Notes: generated by a model from the letters alone, not told the origin. DNA of 64,000 bases from Streptomyces tagetis (GCF_018069565.1 NZ_JAGPNL010000004.1:310001-374000), one strand, 5' to 3'; shown: positions 25,365 to 34,892, counted from the stretch's first letter. A program made the numbers and translations.

Positions 25365-26018
25365 ATGACCCCGCAGGCCGCCACCCCCGCCTACCGACGG
25401 CTCGGCGTCGAGGAGCGCCGCAACCAGCTCCTCGACGCCGCCCTCGCCCTCTTCGCCCACCGGGCGCCCGAGGAGGTCACCCTCGACGACGTGGCCGAGC
25501 AGGCAGGCGTCTCCCGCCCGCTGGTCTACCGCTACTTCCCCGGCGGCAAGCAGCAGCTCTACGAGGCCGCGCTCCGCTCGGCCGCCGACGAGCTGCGCCT
25601 CTGCTTCGACGAACCGCGCGAGGGCCCGCTGCTCACCCGGCTCTCCCGGGCGCTCGACCGCTACCTCGCCTTCGTCGACGGGCACGACACCGGCTTCAGC
25701 GCCCTGCTGCGCGGCGGCAGCGTCGCCGAGACCTCCCGTACCACCGCGATCGTGGACGGCGTGCGGCGGGCCGCCGCCGACCACATCATGCGCCACCTGG
25801 ACGTCGCCGACCCCGGGCCCCGGCTGCGGATGACCGTCCGGATGTGGATCACCGCGGTGGAGGCGGCCTCCCTGATCTGGCTCGACGAGGGCAAGCAGCC
25901 GCCGGTGGACGAGTTGCGGGACTGGCTCGTCGAGCAGTTCCTCGCCGTGCTCTCCGTCACCGCCCGCCGCGACCCGCAGACCGCCACGCTGGTCGGGACG
26001 CTCGCGGCGGATGCCTGA
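25365..26018 (+). CDS. TetR-family transcriptional regulator
   Basis: The 217-residue protein has the TetR N-terminal helix-turn-helix: RRNQLLDAALALFAHRAPEEVTLDDVAEQAGVSRPLVYRYFPGGK. A ligand-binding helical domain follows. It lies 38 bases after the diiron gene on the same strand, so it probably controls that gene and itself. The ligand is unknown. Confidence 0.93.
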   Translation: MTPQAATPAYRRLGVEERRNQLLDAALALFAHRAPEEVTLDDVAEQAGVSRPLVYRYFPGGKQQLYEAALRSAADELRLCFDEPREGPLLTRLSRALDRYLAFVDGHDTGFSALLRGGSVAETSRTTAIVDGVRRAAADHIMRHLDVADPGPRLRMTVRMWITAVEAASLIWLDEGKQPPVDELRDWLVEQFLAVLSVTARRDPQTATLVGTLAADA

Positions 26019-26337
26019 CACTGGTCGGGTGAAGAGCCAGGACACCCCCTTCGAGGGCGGCCCCATGGACGGCCGGGTGCTGCCCGTGCTGACCGGCATG
26101 ACCGGGCACCCGCCGAAGACCTACCGCATCCCCGTGCCCGACCCGGACGGCGGCCCCCCGACGGTGCTGGTCTACCGGCGCGAGCCGCGCACCGGCCCCC
26201 GGCTCGGCTTCGCCCGCTGGAAGTACGTCCACGACCCCGAGGGCGGCCCGCGCTCCCGCCCGAGGTGGCCCTGGTCGAAACCGGGCGGCGGCGGTGGCGC
26301 CGCGCCGGGCGGCAAGCCGGACGCCACCCACGGGTGA
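26011..26337 (+). CDS. Small conserved hypothetical protein
   Basis: The 108-residue protein overlaps the tetR stop by 8 bases if ATG 26011 is used. GTG 26029 would give 102 residues. It has a compact middle (KTYRIPVPDPDGGPPTVLVYRRE, then GFARWKYVHDPEGGP) and a Gly/Lys/Pro-rich end. No membrane segment or known motif is present. Codon usage is normal for the genome, so it is likely real. Confidence 0.6.
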   Translation: MPDTGRVKSQDTPFEGGPMDGRVLPVLTGMTGHPPKTYRIPVPDPDGGPPTVLVYRREPRTGPRLGFARWKYVHDPEGGPRSRPRWPWSKPGGGGGAAPGGKPDATHG

Positions 26338-26440
26338 CGAGGTTGCGCCGAACCGCGCACACCCCGCGCGCGGACCGCGCGGACACGCCCCATGCTCGCC
26401 CTGCGGAGCGGACCGGCCGCCCCGTACGGGAGGTGATGAC

Positions 26441-27589
26441 GTGTCAGGAAGACTGCTGCGCCTGGTCTGCGCCGCGGCGGTGGCCGCCGGCGCCGCCCTC
26501 GCGCCCCTGCCCGCCGCGGCCGAGCCCGCGCCCGCGCGCTCCGCGGCCGAGCTGCTGACGGACCTTCAGCGGCTGTACCGGGACGCCGAGAAGGCCACCG
26601 AGGAGTACAACGGCACCCGCGAGCTGCTGCGCCGCCGCCAGGCCGAGGTACGGCGCCTCGACGGCGAACTCGCCCGCAGCCGCCGTACCCTGAGCGACAG
26701 CCGCGGCGCGGCCGGACGCCTCGCCCGCGCGCAGTACCGGGAGAGCGGCACCGGACTCTCCCCCTACCTCGGGCTGCTGCTCGCCCCCGACGCCCGCCGC
26801 GCCCTCGACCAGGGACACGTCATCGGCCGGCTGGCGGCGCAGCGGGCCACGGCGGTGGGCCGGGTCACCGGGGCGGAACGCAGGGCCGACGGGCTCGCCC
26901 GCCGGGCGCACGAGGCGCTGGCCGCCGAGGCCGCCCTCGCCGAACGGCAGAAGGAGCAGCGCGACGGCGTACGGCGGCGGCTCGGCGCCGTCGAGGAACT
27001 CCTCGCCTCCCTCAGCCCCGACCAGATCGCCGCCCTGTCCGCCCTGGAGGGCGAGGGCGAGCGGGCCTCGCAGGAACGCTTCCTCGCCTCCGGCGCGATC
27101 GGCACCGGCGGCACGCCCTCCGCCGAGGGCGAACGGGCGGTGCGCTTCGCGGTGGACCAGCTCGGCAAGCCCTACGAGTGGGGCGCGGAGGGCCCGGCGT
27201 CCTACGACTGCTCGGGCCTGACCGCGCGGGCGTGGCAGCGGGCGGGCACGCCGATCCCGCGGACCAGCCAGGAGCAGTGGGCCCGCCTGGAGCGCGTCCC
27301 GCTCGGCGAGCTGCGCCCCGGCGACCTCGTCGTCTACTTCCCCGAGGCCACCCACGTGGCGCTCTACCTCGGCGACGGGCTGGTGGTGCAGGCCCCGCGG
27401 CCGGGCGCCCGGGTGAAGGTGTCGCCGATCGCGGCCAACCCGGTGCTGGGCGCCGTACGGCCCGATCCGGGCGCCCGGCCGCTCGGGGCGTACGCGCCGC
27501 CGGAGCTGCCCGCCGGTGCGGCGGACGGCTCCGACGCGGGGTACGGCTCCGCTCAGGCGCCGGCGGCCTCGGCGACCTCCTTGAGGTAG
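26441..27589 (+). CDS. Secreted NlpC/P60 peptidoglycan hydrolase
   Basis: The 382-residue protein has a signal peptide (LVCAAAVAAGAALAPLPAAAE) and a coiled-coil region (about residues 30-210, Arg/Glu/Ala-rich). A C-terminal NlpC/P60 domain carries the catalytic Cys in YDCSGLTARAW and the His in THVALYLG. It cuts cell-wall peptides. The coiled coil usually restrains or positions the enzyme. GGAGG lies 7 bases before GTG 26441. Its last 37 bases overlap the end of the convergent flavoprotein gene. Confidence 0.92.
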   Translation: MSGRLLRLVCAAAVAAGAALAPLPAAAEPAPARSAAELLTDLQRLYRDAEKATEEYNGTRELLRRRQAEVRRLDGELARSRRTLSDSRGAAGRLARAQYRESGTGLSPYLGLLLAPDARRALDQGHVIGRLAAQRATAVGRVTGAERRADGLARRAHEALAAEAALAERQKEQRDGVRRRLGAVEELLASLSPDQIAALSALEGEGERASQERFLASGAIGTGGTPSAEGERAVRFAVDQLGKPYEWGAEGPASYDCSGLTARAWQRAGTPIPRTSQEQWARLERVPLGELRPGDLVVYFPEATHVALYLGDGLVVQAPRPGARVKVSPIAANPVLGAVRPDPGARPLGAYAPPELPAGAADGSDAGYGSAQAPAASATSLR

Positions 27590-28815
27590 GCCGCGTTGCG
27601 GTCCGGGTCGAAGAAGAAGTTCTCCAGGTCGGACGGGTCGTCGAAGCAGTTGGCGAAGCGGTCCGCGATCCGCTGGTGCCGCCCGGCCGCGCCGAGGAGT
27701 TCGAGGAGGTGCGGGGGCGGCGGGGCCAGCATGGTGTTCGTCCACTTGGTGACGTGCCGGGCCGTCTCCCAGTAGCGGTCGAAGGTCTGCTGCATCCACG
27801 CCTCGTCGAACGGCCGGTCGCCGTGTTCCAGGATGGAGGCGAGGTAGGAGGCGGCGCACTTGGAGGCGGAGTTGGAGCCCTGGCCGGTGATCGGGTCGTT
27901 GGCGACGACCACGTCGGCGACGCCGAGGACGGCTCCGCCGCCGGGCAGCCGGCCGACCGGCCGGCGCACGGTGGGGGCGTAGCGGCCGGCGAGGGTGCCG
28001 CCGGCGTCGGTCAGCTCGACCTTGGTGGCCCGCGCGTACTCCCAGGGGAGGAACCGCTCCATGAGTTCCAGGGTCAGGGAGAGGTGTTCCGCCGGGTCCT
28101 TGACGTCCTTGAAGGCGTCGAGCGGGCCGCCGGGTATCCCCTCCCAGAACAGGATGTCGGCGCGGCCGGAGGTGGTGACGGTCGGCATGATGAACATCTC
28201 GCCGACACCGGGCACCAGGTTGCAGCGGACGGCCTCGGTGTCCGGGTGCTCCGGGCGCGGCGCCATCCCGTGCACGTAGGCGACGGAGAGGGCGCGCTGC
28301 GGCGCGGAGTACGGGGAGCGGGAGGCGTCCCGGCCGAACATCTGGACCAGTTCGCCCTTGCCGGCGGCGATCAGGACGAGGTCGTAGGCGCGGGAGAAGT
28401 AGTCCAGGTCGCCGACGGCCACGCCGTGGATGACCAGTTGGCCGCCGCGCTGGGCGAAGGTCTCCATCCAGCCGGCCATCTTGACCCGCTGGTCGACCGA
28501 CTGGGCGAAGCCGTCGAGCCGGCCCAGCCAGTCGATGGCGCGCTGCGAGGGGCCCGGGTCGTGGGAGCCGGGCACCGCCACCGAGATGCCGAGTCCGCGG
28601 ATCTTCGGGGCCTGGGACTCCCAGAAGTCGAGCTGGAGGTCGCGCTCGTGCTGGAGGGCGGTGTGGAACATGCACTGCGTCGACATGACCCGGCCGGTGC
28701 GGATCTCGTCCGCCGTCCGGTTCGACATCAGGGTGACCTCGTACCCGTGCGACTGGAGGCCGAGGGCGAGCTGGAGGCCGGACTGTCCGGCTCCGACGAC
28801 GAGTATCTTCCGCAT
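27553..28815 (-). CDS. Styrene/indole monooxygenase-family flavoprotein (StyA-like)
   Basis: The 420-residue FAD protein has an N-terminal Rossmann motif (ILVVGAGQSGLQLALGL) and the conserved segment VVVANDPITGQGSNSASK near residue 300. Both are typical of StyA-type two-component monooxygenases, which use FADH2 from a separate reductase. No reductase gene is nearby. It lies 15 bases downstream of the conservon GTPase gene on the same strand, so it is probably the last gene of that operon and its effector. Some conservons end in cytochrome P450 genes in the same position. Confidence 0.85.
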   Translation of the reverse strand: MRKILVVGAGQSGLQLALGLQSHGYEVTLMSNRTADEIRTGRVMSTQCMFHTALQHERDLQLDFWESQAPKIRGLGISVAVPGSHDPGPSQRAIDWLGRLDGFAQSVDQRVKMAGWMETFAQRGGQLVIHGVAVGDLDYFSRAYDLVLIAAGKGELVQMFGRDASRSPYSAPQRALSVAYVHGMAPRPEHPDTEAVRCNLVPGVGEMFIMPTVTTSGRADILFWEGIPGGPLDAFKDVKDPAEHLSLTLELMERFLPWEYARATKVELTDAGGTLAGRYAPTVRRPVGRLPGGGAVLGVADVVVANDPITGQGSNSASKCAASYLASILEHGDRPFDEAWMQQTFDRYWETARHVTKWTNTMLAPPPPHLLELLGAAGRHQRIADRFANCFDDPSDLENFFFDPDRNAAYLKEVAEAAGA

Positions 28816-28830
28816 GCGGGGTTACGTCTC

Positions 28831-29472
28831 CTACTCGGGTGTTTCGTCGAGCGCGTGGCCCACGAGGGACAGGAGGGTCTCGATGGCCGAGATCCGGCGG
28901 CGCGCGTCCATGATCATGACTGGGATGTGCGCCGGGATCGTCAGGGCCTCGCGGACGTCCTCCACCTCGTACACCTCGCTCCCGTCGAAGTGGTTGACCG
29001 CGACGACGTACGGCAGTCCGCAGCTCTCGAAGTAGTCGAGCGCGGGGAAGCAGTCCTTCAGGCGGCGGGTGTCGGCCATGACGACGGCGCCGATGGCGCC
29101 GCGCACCAGGTCGTCCCACATGAACCAGAAGCGCTGCTGGCCCGGGGTGCCGAACAGGTAGAGCACCAGGTCGTCGTCGAGCGTGATGCGGCCGAAGTCC
29201 ATGGCCACGGTGGTGGTGGTCTTGCCCGGCGTGGCGGTGAGGTCGTCGGTCTCCTCGCTCGCCTGGGTCATCAGCGCCTCGGTCTGCAGGGGCGTGATCT
29301 CCGAGACGGCGGTGACCAGCGTGGTCTTGCCGACGCCGAACCCGCCCGCGACCACGATCTTGGTGGCGATCGGGGCCCGGGTGCGGTCGGTCTGCCAGGG
29401 CCGCACGGGCTCGTCGGGCTCGACGAACGAGGAGCCGCCGGAGCCGGCGACGTCAGAGACGACGGAGTCCAC
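28831..29472 (-). CDS. cvnD: Conservon GTPase (CvnD)
   Basis: The 213-residue Ras-like GTPase has P-loop GGFGVGKTTLV, the switch threonines TTTTVAMDFG, DxxG equivalent LFGTPGQQRFW and specificity motif VAVNHFD (N-x-x-D type). AAAGG lies 7 bases before GTG 29472. It overlaps the end of cvnC by 20 bases. CvnD proteins form membrane-associated complexes with CvnA-C that resemble eukaryotic G-protein systems. Confidence 0.92.
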   Translation of the reverse strand: MDSVVSDVAGSGGSSFVEPDEPVRPWQTDRTRAPIATKIVVAGGFGVGKTTLVTAVSEITPLQTEALMTQASEETDDLTATPGKTTTTVAMDFGRITLDDDLVLYLFGTPGQQRFWFMWDDLVRGAIGAVVMADTRRLKDCFPALDYFESCGLPYVVAVNHFDGSEVYEVEDVREALTIPAHIPVMIMDARRRISAIETLLSLVGHALDETPE

Positions 29473-29914
29473 TGAGCACCCTTTCGAGCAGAGCGCGGTC
29501 CGGACGGCCGGTGCCGTGTCCGGTGCCCGTGCCGTACACACGGATCTTTCCCTGGTCCGCCAGATCGCTGATGAGCACGCGGACCACGCCGAGCGGCATC
29601 TTCAGCAGCGCGGCGATCTCGGCCACCGTTCGCATCCGGCGGCAGAGTTCGACGATGGCCCGCATCTCGGGCATGACCCGGGAGCTGAGCCGGCCGGCGC
29701 CGAGCGCGGCGGGGTCTCCCCCGGTCAGTTCCTTGCGCTCCTCGGCGGCTTCGAGCGCCGCGGTGCCCGCGGTGGCGCCGACGAAGGTCTCGACGAGCAG
29801 GACGTGGCCGAAGCGGGTGCGTCCGCCGGTGAGCGAGTAGGGGCGGACGCGGGCGGGCTTGCGGTCCGCGCCCCGGGTGGGGAGCTGTTTGCGGTCTTTC
29901 GGTCCCTTGCTCAT
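29453..29914 (-). CDS. cvnC: Conservon DUF742 protein (CvnC)
   Basis: The 153-residue protein has the DUF742 winged-helix-like core: RVRPYSLTGGRTR, then MRTVAEIAALLKMPLGVVRVLISDLADQGKI. Its ATG overlaps the cvnB stop (ATGA). In conservons CvnC bridges the kinase-like CvnA and the GTPase CvnD. Whether it binds DNA is uncertain. Confidence 0.92.
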   Translation of the reverse strand: MSKGPKDRKQLPTRGADRKPARVRPYSLTGGRTRFGHVLLVETFVGATAGTAALEAAEERKELTGGDPAALGAGRLSSRVMPEMRAIVELCRRMRTVAEIAALLKMPLGVVRVLISDLADQGKIRVYGTGTGHGTGRPDRALLERVLSGLRRL

Positions 29915-30414
29915 CGGCCACTCCCGGTGGGCTCGGACTCCAGGGACTGGCGCAGCTCGCTGCGGAGTTCGGGAGTCAGGACGTGCCCGGCGCGTCCGAC
30001 GAAGAGGGCCATGTGGTACGCGATGACGCTCATGTCGCAGTCCGCAGCGCCGTGCACGCCGAGCAGCGAGCCGTCGCTGATGGACATGACGAACAGGCTG
30101 CCCTCGTCCATGGCGACCATGGTGTGCTTGACGTTGCCGTACTCCATGAGCCGGGCCGCGCCGACGGTCAGGCTGCCCACGCCGGAGACGACGGTGGCGA
30201 GGTCGGCCGCGGAGCCGCGCGGTCCGCTGGGCTTTCCGGTCTCTTTGGTCCGGGCCTCCTCGTTGCGGTCCGGGTCGGAGGAGAGCAGCAGCAGGCCGTC
30301 GGAGGAGACCACCGCCACCGAGACGATGCCGGGCACCTCCTCCACCAGGTTGGTCAGCAGCCAGTGGAGATTGCGGGCCTCACTGCTCAGTCCGAAGGTA
30401 CTGGGAGCGGTCAA
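29911..30414 (-). CDS. cvnB: Conservon roadblock/LC7 protein (CvnB)
   Basis: The 167-residue roadblock/LC7 fold protein runs from ARNLHWLLTNLVEEVPGIVSVAVVSSDGLLL to the IAYHMALFVGRAGHVL end. The start is a TTG at 30414, with GAGGAGG 7 bases upstream and a TTGA overlap with the cvnA stop. It probably acts as GTPase-activating or scaffold partner of CvnD, by analogy to MglB-type proteins. Confidence 0.9.
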   Translation of the reverse strand: MTAPSTFGLSSEARNLHWLLTNLVEEVPGIVSVAVVSSDGLLLLSSDPDRNEEARTKETGKPSGPRGSAADLATVVSGVGSLTVGAARLMEYGNVKHTMVAMDEGSLFVMSISDGSLLGVHGAADCDMSVIAYHMALFVGRAGHVLTPELRSELRQSLESEPTGSGR

Positions 30415-33400
30415 CTGCTTGCCTCCTCGACAGTGCCCCCCATGGCTTCTTCGGTCGTGCCGGCCTCGGCGTCCGGCGCCCGGTTCTGGGCCGTTTCGTC
30501 GGCGATCTCCGCCTCGACGTCGCGCCGCCCGGCCTCCGCCCCCCGGCGGAAGCCGCCCAGACGGCGGCGGAGCGACTCGGCGTCCAGGGAGCCCGTGCGG
30601 GGCGTGGGAGCCGCCGCGGGCGCGCTGATCTTCGGAGTCCGCTTGGGCAGTCCCTTGTCGGTGACGGGATCGTCGTCCGGTTCCGCGCCCTCGTCCGGGG
30701 TGCGTTCGTGGGCGTCGGGGCCGATGGCGTAGGGGCCGTCGGGCCGGGAGCCGCGGGACTCGGGGGCGGAGGCCGCCGCGGTGGTCTCCCGGGTGGTGGT
30801 CTCGGTCTCGGGCGCCGGGGCCTGCGCCTGGGCGGGCACGCGGGCGGGGGCCGGTGCCTCGGTGCGGGTGCGGGCGCCGTCCTCGGCGGGCGCGGTCCCG
30901 TCGGGTGCGGGCGCGGGCGCGGTGACGGTGGTGGCGGTGGCCGGGGAGCGCTCCGGGTCGTGCTCGCGGGCCGGTTCGCCGCCCGCGTCGGGGGCGCCGG
31001 CCGTCGGGGCGCCGGCCTGGGCGGCGTCGCTCGTGGGGGCGTCGCCCTCGGGGGCGGTCGCGTCCCGGGGGGTCCGCGCGGCCGGGGCCGGCTCGTCGTC
31101 CGGTGCCGGGGAGGGCGCGGGGAGCAGGAGGGCCATCGTCGTGTCGTCGGGGAGGTCCCGGGCGGCGGGGGGCCGGGGGGCCTTTGCCGGGGCGGGGGCC
31201 TTTGCCGGGGCGGGGGCCTCGGCGGCGGGGGCCGGGGCCTCGGCGGCGGGCGCCTCGGGCTCCGGGGACTCGTCGGCGGGGCGGGCGGCCGGGGTGGCGG
31301 CCGTCTCGTCGCTCCCGGCGTCGGTGCCCGCGTCGGCGTCGGCGTCGGCGTCCGTCGCGGTGTCGGCGGACTCCGCCTCCTCCCGGCGTACGGCCCGCTC
31401 CGCCGAGGCGACCAGCGGGTCGGCGTCGGACTCGGTACGGCCGTGCAGGACGTTGGAGTTGGCCTCGGCGTCGGCGCCGGGCAGCACGACGGTGGCACCG
31501 TCGGCCGGGGGCGCGGCGGCGGGGGCGACGGCGGCGGGGGGCGAGGGCGCGAGCAGCGCCTCCGGCAGGACCACGACGGAGGCGACACCGCCCTGCTTCT
31601 GCTCCCGCAGCCGTACCCGCGCACCGTGCCGGTGGGCGAGCCGGGCCACCACGTACAGGCCGAGGCCGAGACCGTCCTCGCCCTCCTGGTCGTACGGCGC
31701 CTCCGGGTCGAAGTCGGTGAGGCGGCCGTTGAGGCGCTGGAGCCGCTCGGTGGTCATGCCGATGCCCTCGTCCTGGACGGAGAGCATCACCTCGCCGTTC
31801 TCCAGCAGCCAGCCGGAGACCTCGACGGGCAGGTCCGGCGGGGAGAAGGAGGTGGCGTTCTCCATCAGCTCGGCGAGCAGGTGCGAGAGGTCGTCGGCGG
31901 CGAAGCCGGCCACGTGCGCGTGGGGCGGCAGCGCGGCGATGCGGACCCGCTCGTACCGCTCGATCTCGCTGACGGCGGCGCGGACGACGTCGACCAGCGG
32001 CACCGGTCCGGCGCTGTGCTGGACGTGCTCGGTGCCGGCCAGCACGAGCAGGTTCTCGCTGTGCCGGCGCATGACCGTGGCGAAGTGGTCGAGCTTGAAG
32101 AGGGTGGCGAGCCGGTCCGGGTCCTGCTCGCGCTCCTCCAGGGACTCGATGACGGCGAGCTGACGCTCCACCAGGCCGAGGGTGCGCAGGGCGAGGTTGA
32201 CGAAGGTGCCGCCGATGCTCTTGCGCACGACGTCCAGCCGGGCGGCGGAGTCGGCGAGTTCGGTGCGCAGCTCCTCGCGGGCGTCGGCCATCTTCTGGCG
32301 CTGGCCGACCAGGTGCTTGCGGTCGGCCTCCAGGGTGGTGACCCGCTCGGCGAGGGCGACGGCCTGCGCGTGCAGGGCGTTGACGGAGCGGACGGCCTGG
32401 GCGAACTCGTCGTTGCGGCCGGTGAAGGCGATGGGCTCCTGGGCGGCCGGGTCCTCCGCCTGGGCGAGCCGGGCCGAGCCTCGGCGCAGCACCGACAGCG
32501 GCCGGGTGAGGGAGCGGGCCAGCGCGGTGGTGATGCCGACCGCGAGCAGCACGACGGCGCCGAGGGCGGCGATGCGGATCTCCAGCGCGGTGACGTCGTC
32601 GTCGCGCAGGGTCTCCAGAGCGGTGGTGCGCCGCTCGTAGAGGGCGGACTCGGCGCCGCGCATGGCGTCGATACGGGCGGAGAGCGCGGCGTCCAGCTTC
32701 TTGACGCTGGTGGCGAGGTCCTCGTCGGAGAGGGACGGCTCGTCGGTGAGGGCCGCGAGGTACTTCTCGGCGGCGTTGACCTCGGGTCCGGAGACCGTGG
32801 TGTCGTAGCTCTGCCGGGCCGGCTCGGCGGCCCGCTCGCGGAAACCGGCGAGCGCGGCGTCGGAGCGGACCCGGGCCTGCTGGGCGGCGGCGGTGAGCGC
32901 GTCGCGCCGCTCGGTGTCCTCGGCGGTGGAGCCGACGGACTGGGTGGGCAGGCCGGTGATCGGGTCGATGACGGTCTGGGTGGTGCTGGGCACGCCGAAG
33001 GCGGCGAGGAGCAGACCCCGGGTGGCGGCGGCCTGCTGGACGGCGGTGTCCAGTTCGGCGAGGGCGTACGCGCCGGAGCCCGCGCGGGGCGGCGACTGCT
33101 CGGCCAGTTCCTCGGCGAGGGCGTGGAGTTCGCCGATCGCCTCGGTGTACGCCTCGTGCGCCTCCAGCGCGGTGCTCTTGCCGGTGAGGGCGGAGCGGCG
33201 CAGCGAGGCGATGGCGTCCAGGTCCTCGCGCAGGGAGGCGGGCGTGCCGCTGTCGGCGCGCAACTCCTCGACCTGCCGGTCGACGCGGGCGCCGCGCTGC
33301 TCGGAGGGGGCCTTGGACCGGGGGCGGCCGGCCGCGATGTAGGGGGTGACCTCGTCGCGCTCGTCGGCCAGGGCGTGGGCGAGGGCCAGCGCGTTCTGGG

Positions 33401-33659
33401 TCCGCTCGGCGAGCGTCACCAGCTCCTGGGTGTCGTGCAGTTGCGCCGAGGCGGCGATCACCGAGGGGGCCCCCGCGCCGGCGACGGCCGCGGCGACGAC
33501 CGCCACGGCGACGATGAGGCGGTTGCGTACCCGGGTGGGGCGGCCCTTGCCGACGGGGGCCGCCGGGGCGGTGGTGCCGGGGGCCGGCTCCGCGTTCCCC
33601 GCGGGAGCCGTCTGCTTGCCTGTACGACGAGGCCGCGTCTTCTGCACCGGTGCTCGCAT
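30411..33659 (-). CDS. cvnA: Conservon sensor-kinase-like membrane protein (CvnA)
   Basis: The protein has about 1082 residues: a basic N terminus, a membrane segment (about 45-65), an extracellular nitrate/nitrite-sensor-like helical domain, and a second membrane segment (IAALGAVVLLAVGITTALA). A HAMP-like region and a GHKL ATPase domain follow, with N-box ELMENATSFSPP and G-boxes DEGIGM and GLGLGLYVV. The last 360 or so residues are low-complexity Ala/Pro/Glu. A canonical SHELRTP phospho-His box is absent, as usual for CvnA. ATG 33659 has a weak ribosome site. It is the first gene of the cvnA-B-C-D-flavoprotein operon. Confidence 0.9.
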   Translation of the reverse strand: MRAPVQKTRPRRTGKQTAPAGNAEPAPGTTAPAAPVGKGRPTRVRNRLIVAVAVVAAAVAGAGAPSVIAASAQLHDTQELVTLAERTQNALALAHALADERDEVTPYIAAGRPRSKAPSEQRGARVDRQVEELRADSGTPASLREDLDAIASLRRSALTGKSTALEAHEAYTEAIGELHALAEELAEQSPPRAGSGAYALAELDTAVQQAAATRGLLLAAFGVPSTTQTVIDPITGLPTQSVGSTAEDTERRDALTAAAQQARVRSDAALAGFRERAAEPARQSYDTTVSGPEVNAAEKYLAALTDEPSLSDEDLATSVKKLDAALSARIDAMRGAESALYERRTTALETLRDDDVTALEIRIAALGAVVLLAVGITTALARSLTRPLSVLRRGSARLAQAEDPAAQEPIAFTGRNDEFAQAVRSVNALHAQAVALAERVTTLEADRKHLVGQRQKMADAREELRTELADSAARLDVVRKSIGGTFVNLALRTLGLVERQLAVIESLEEREQDPDRLATLFKLDHFATVMRRHSENLLVLAGTEHVQHSAGPVPLVDVVRAAVSEIERYERVRIAALPPHAHVAGFAADDLSHLLAELMENATSFSPPDLPVEVSGWLLENGEVMLSVQDEGIGMTTERLQRLNGRLTDFDPEAPYDQEGEDGLGLGLYVVARLAHRHGARVRLREQKQGGVASVVVLPEALLAPSPPAAVAPAAAPPADGATVVLPGADAEANSNVLHGRTESDADPLVASAERAVRREEAESADTATDADADADAGTDAGSDETAATPAARPADESPEPEAPAAEAPAPAAEAPAPAKAPAPAKAPRPPAARDLPDDTTMALLLPAPSPAPDDEPAPAARTPRDATAPEGDAPTSDAAQAGAPTAGAPDAGGEPAREHDPERSPATATTVTAPAPAPDGTAPAEDGARTRTEAPAPARVPAQAQAPAPETETTTRETTAAASAPESRGSRPDGPYAIGPDAHERTPDEGAEPDDDPVTDKGLPKRTPKISAPAAAPTPRTGSLDAESLRRRLGGFRRGAEAGRRDVEAEIADETAQNRAPDAEAGTTEEAMGGTVEEASS

Positions 33660-34100
33660 TCCTGACTCGTGTACCCGTGGGCCCGGGTGGCGCTCCGTCA
33701 ACTGGCCGGCCGGCGCGTGCACCCTTTCCCCAGCTCCGGGCCGCTCCCCCGCCGCCGACCGAGCGTCGGGCGGGGAGACCGCGTGAGCAGGGCAGGCCCC
33801 CCACCGGTTCCCGACCCTCCCAGTGAGGGTGGGCGGTGGGCGCGCATCACCTGACCCGCCACCCGAAGGAGTGAACCCCGGAGGGGAGTTGGTGAGCAAG
33901 TTCCCGGTGGCTCGTGCGACCGTACCGCTCCGTGAGCCGGTTGGACGTCTGCGGCGGGCGGTGGCACTATGTGCCGCCACCGGTCCGTGGAGCGCGGCAA
34001 TCCGTCCCAAATCCGGCGCCCCGCACGGGTGGCCGGGCCGATCGCGGGGCGGATGCCGACCTTTTGCGGACTCTGTGAAGGGGTCGTGCAGACTGGCCGG
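33660..34100. promoter_or_regulatory. Divergent intergenic region, conservon and PP2C-like gene
   Basis: These 441 bases hold both promoters. A plus-strand frame through 33823-34218 has no ribosome site or known motif and I do not call it. No terminator or repeat of note was found. Confidence 0.4.
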
Positions 34101-34886
34101 ATGCGCACGGAAATCGTCTCCGAACCCGGCCTCCCCGACCGCCCCAACGAGGACTTCGCCAGTGTCGGGCTACCGGCCTCGGGACAGGGCGGCGCGCTCG
34201 TCGTGCTGGACGGCGTGACACCGCCGCGAACCGGGACGGGGTGTCTGCATTCCGTGCCCTGGTTCACCGCGCGCCTCGGTGGCGCGCTGACCGAACTGAC
34301 CGTTTCACTCCCGGATGTTCCCCTCGCCGGCATCCTGTCCCGTGCCCTCGCCCGTACCTCCGCGGCCCACGCGGAAACCTGTGACCTTTCTCACCCACGG
34401 ACCCCGCAGGCCACCGTGGTCCTGGCCCGCTGGTCGCCGGCGGCGGTCGAATACCTGGTGCTCTCGGACTCCGCGCTGCTGGTCGAGGCGCCGGACGGCA
34501 CCGTCACGGCGCTGCTCGACGACCGGCTGGAGAAGCTGCCGCGCGGCGCGCTGGCCTCGGAGGCGGTGGTGGACGGCACCTATCGCAACAAGGAGGGCGG
34601 CTTCTTCACGGCCGCGGCCGACCCGGCGGTCGCCCGGCGGGCGGTGGCGGGGGTGCTGCGCCGGTCGGAGGTGCGGGCGCTGGCGGCGCTGACGGACGGG
34701 GCGACGCGCTGGGTGGAGACCTTCCGGGAGGGCGACTGGCCGGACTGCCTCGCGGTGGTGCGCGAGGAAGGCGCGCGGGCCCTGGTCGACCGGGTCCGCT
34801 GGCTCGAACGCGCCGACACCGGCCGCAGGTTCCTCGGCCGCGCCAAGCGGCACGACGACGCGACGGTCGTCTACACGGAGCTGTGA
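34101..34886 (+). CDS. PP2C-like protein phosphatase domain protein
   Basis: The 261-residue protein has PP2C-type metal motifs: NEDF near residue 16, VVLDGVTPP near residue 38, ALTDGATRW and the closing KRHDDATVVY. The arrangement matches a reduced PP2C fold common in Streptomyces. It probably dephosphorylates Ser/Thr. No partner kinase is next to it. It is divergent from the conservon. Confidence 0.8.
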   Translation: MRTEIVSEPGLPDRPNEDFASVGLPASGQGGALVVLDGVTPPRTGTGCLHSVPWFTARLGGALTELTVSLPDVPLAGILSRALARTSAAHAETCDLSHPRTPQATVVLARWSPAAVEYLVLSDSALLVEAPDGTVTALLDDRLEKLPRGALASEAVVDGTYRNKEGGFFTAAADPAVARRAVAGVLRRSEVRALAALTDGATRWVETFREGDWPDCLAVVREEGARALVDRVRWLERADTGRRFLGRAKRHDDATVVYTEL

Positions 34887-34892
34887 GCGCGC

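Noticed and set aside
30708..33665. 985-codon open frame opposite cvnA
   Set aside because: It is Gly/Arg/Val-rich without domains and is explained by the codon bias of cvnA.
33823..34218. Plus-strand reading frame before the PP2C-like gene
   Set aside because: No ribosome site and no motif, and it runs into the PP2C gene in another frame.
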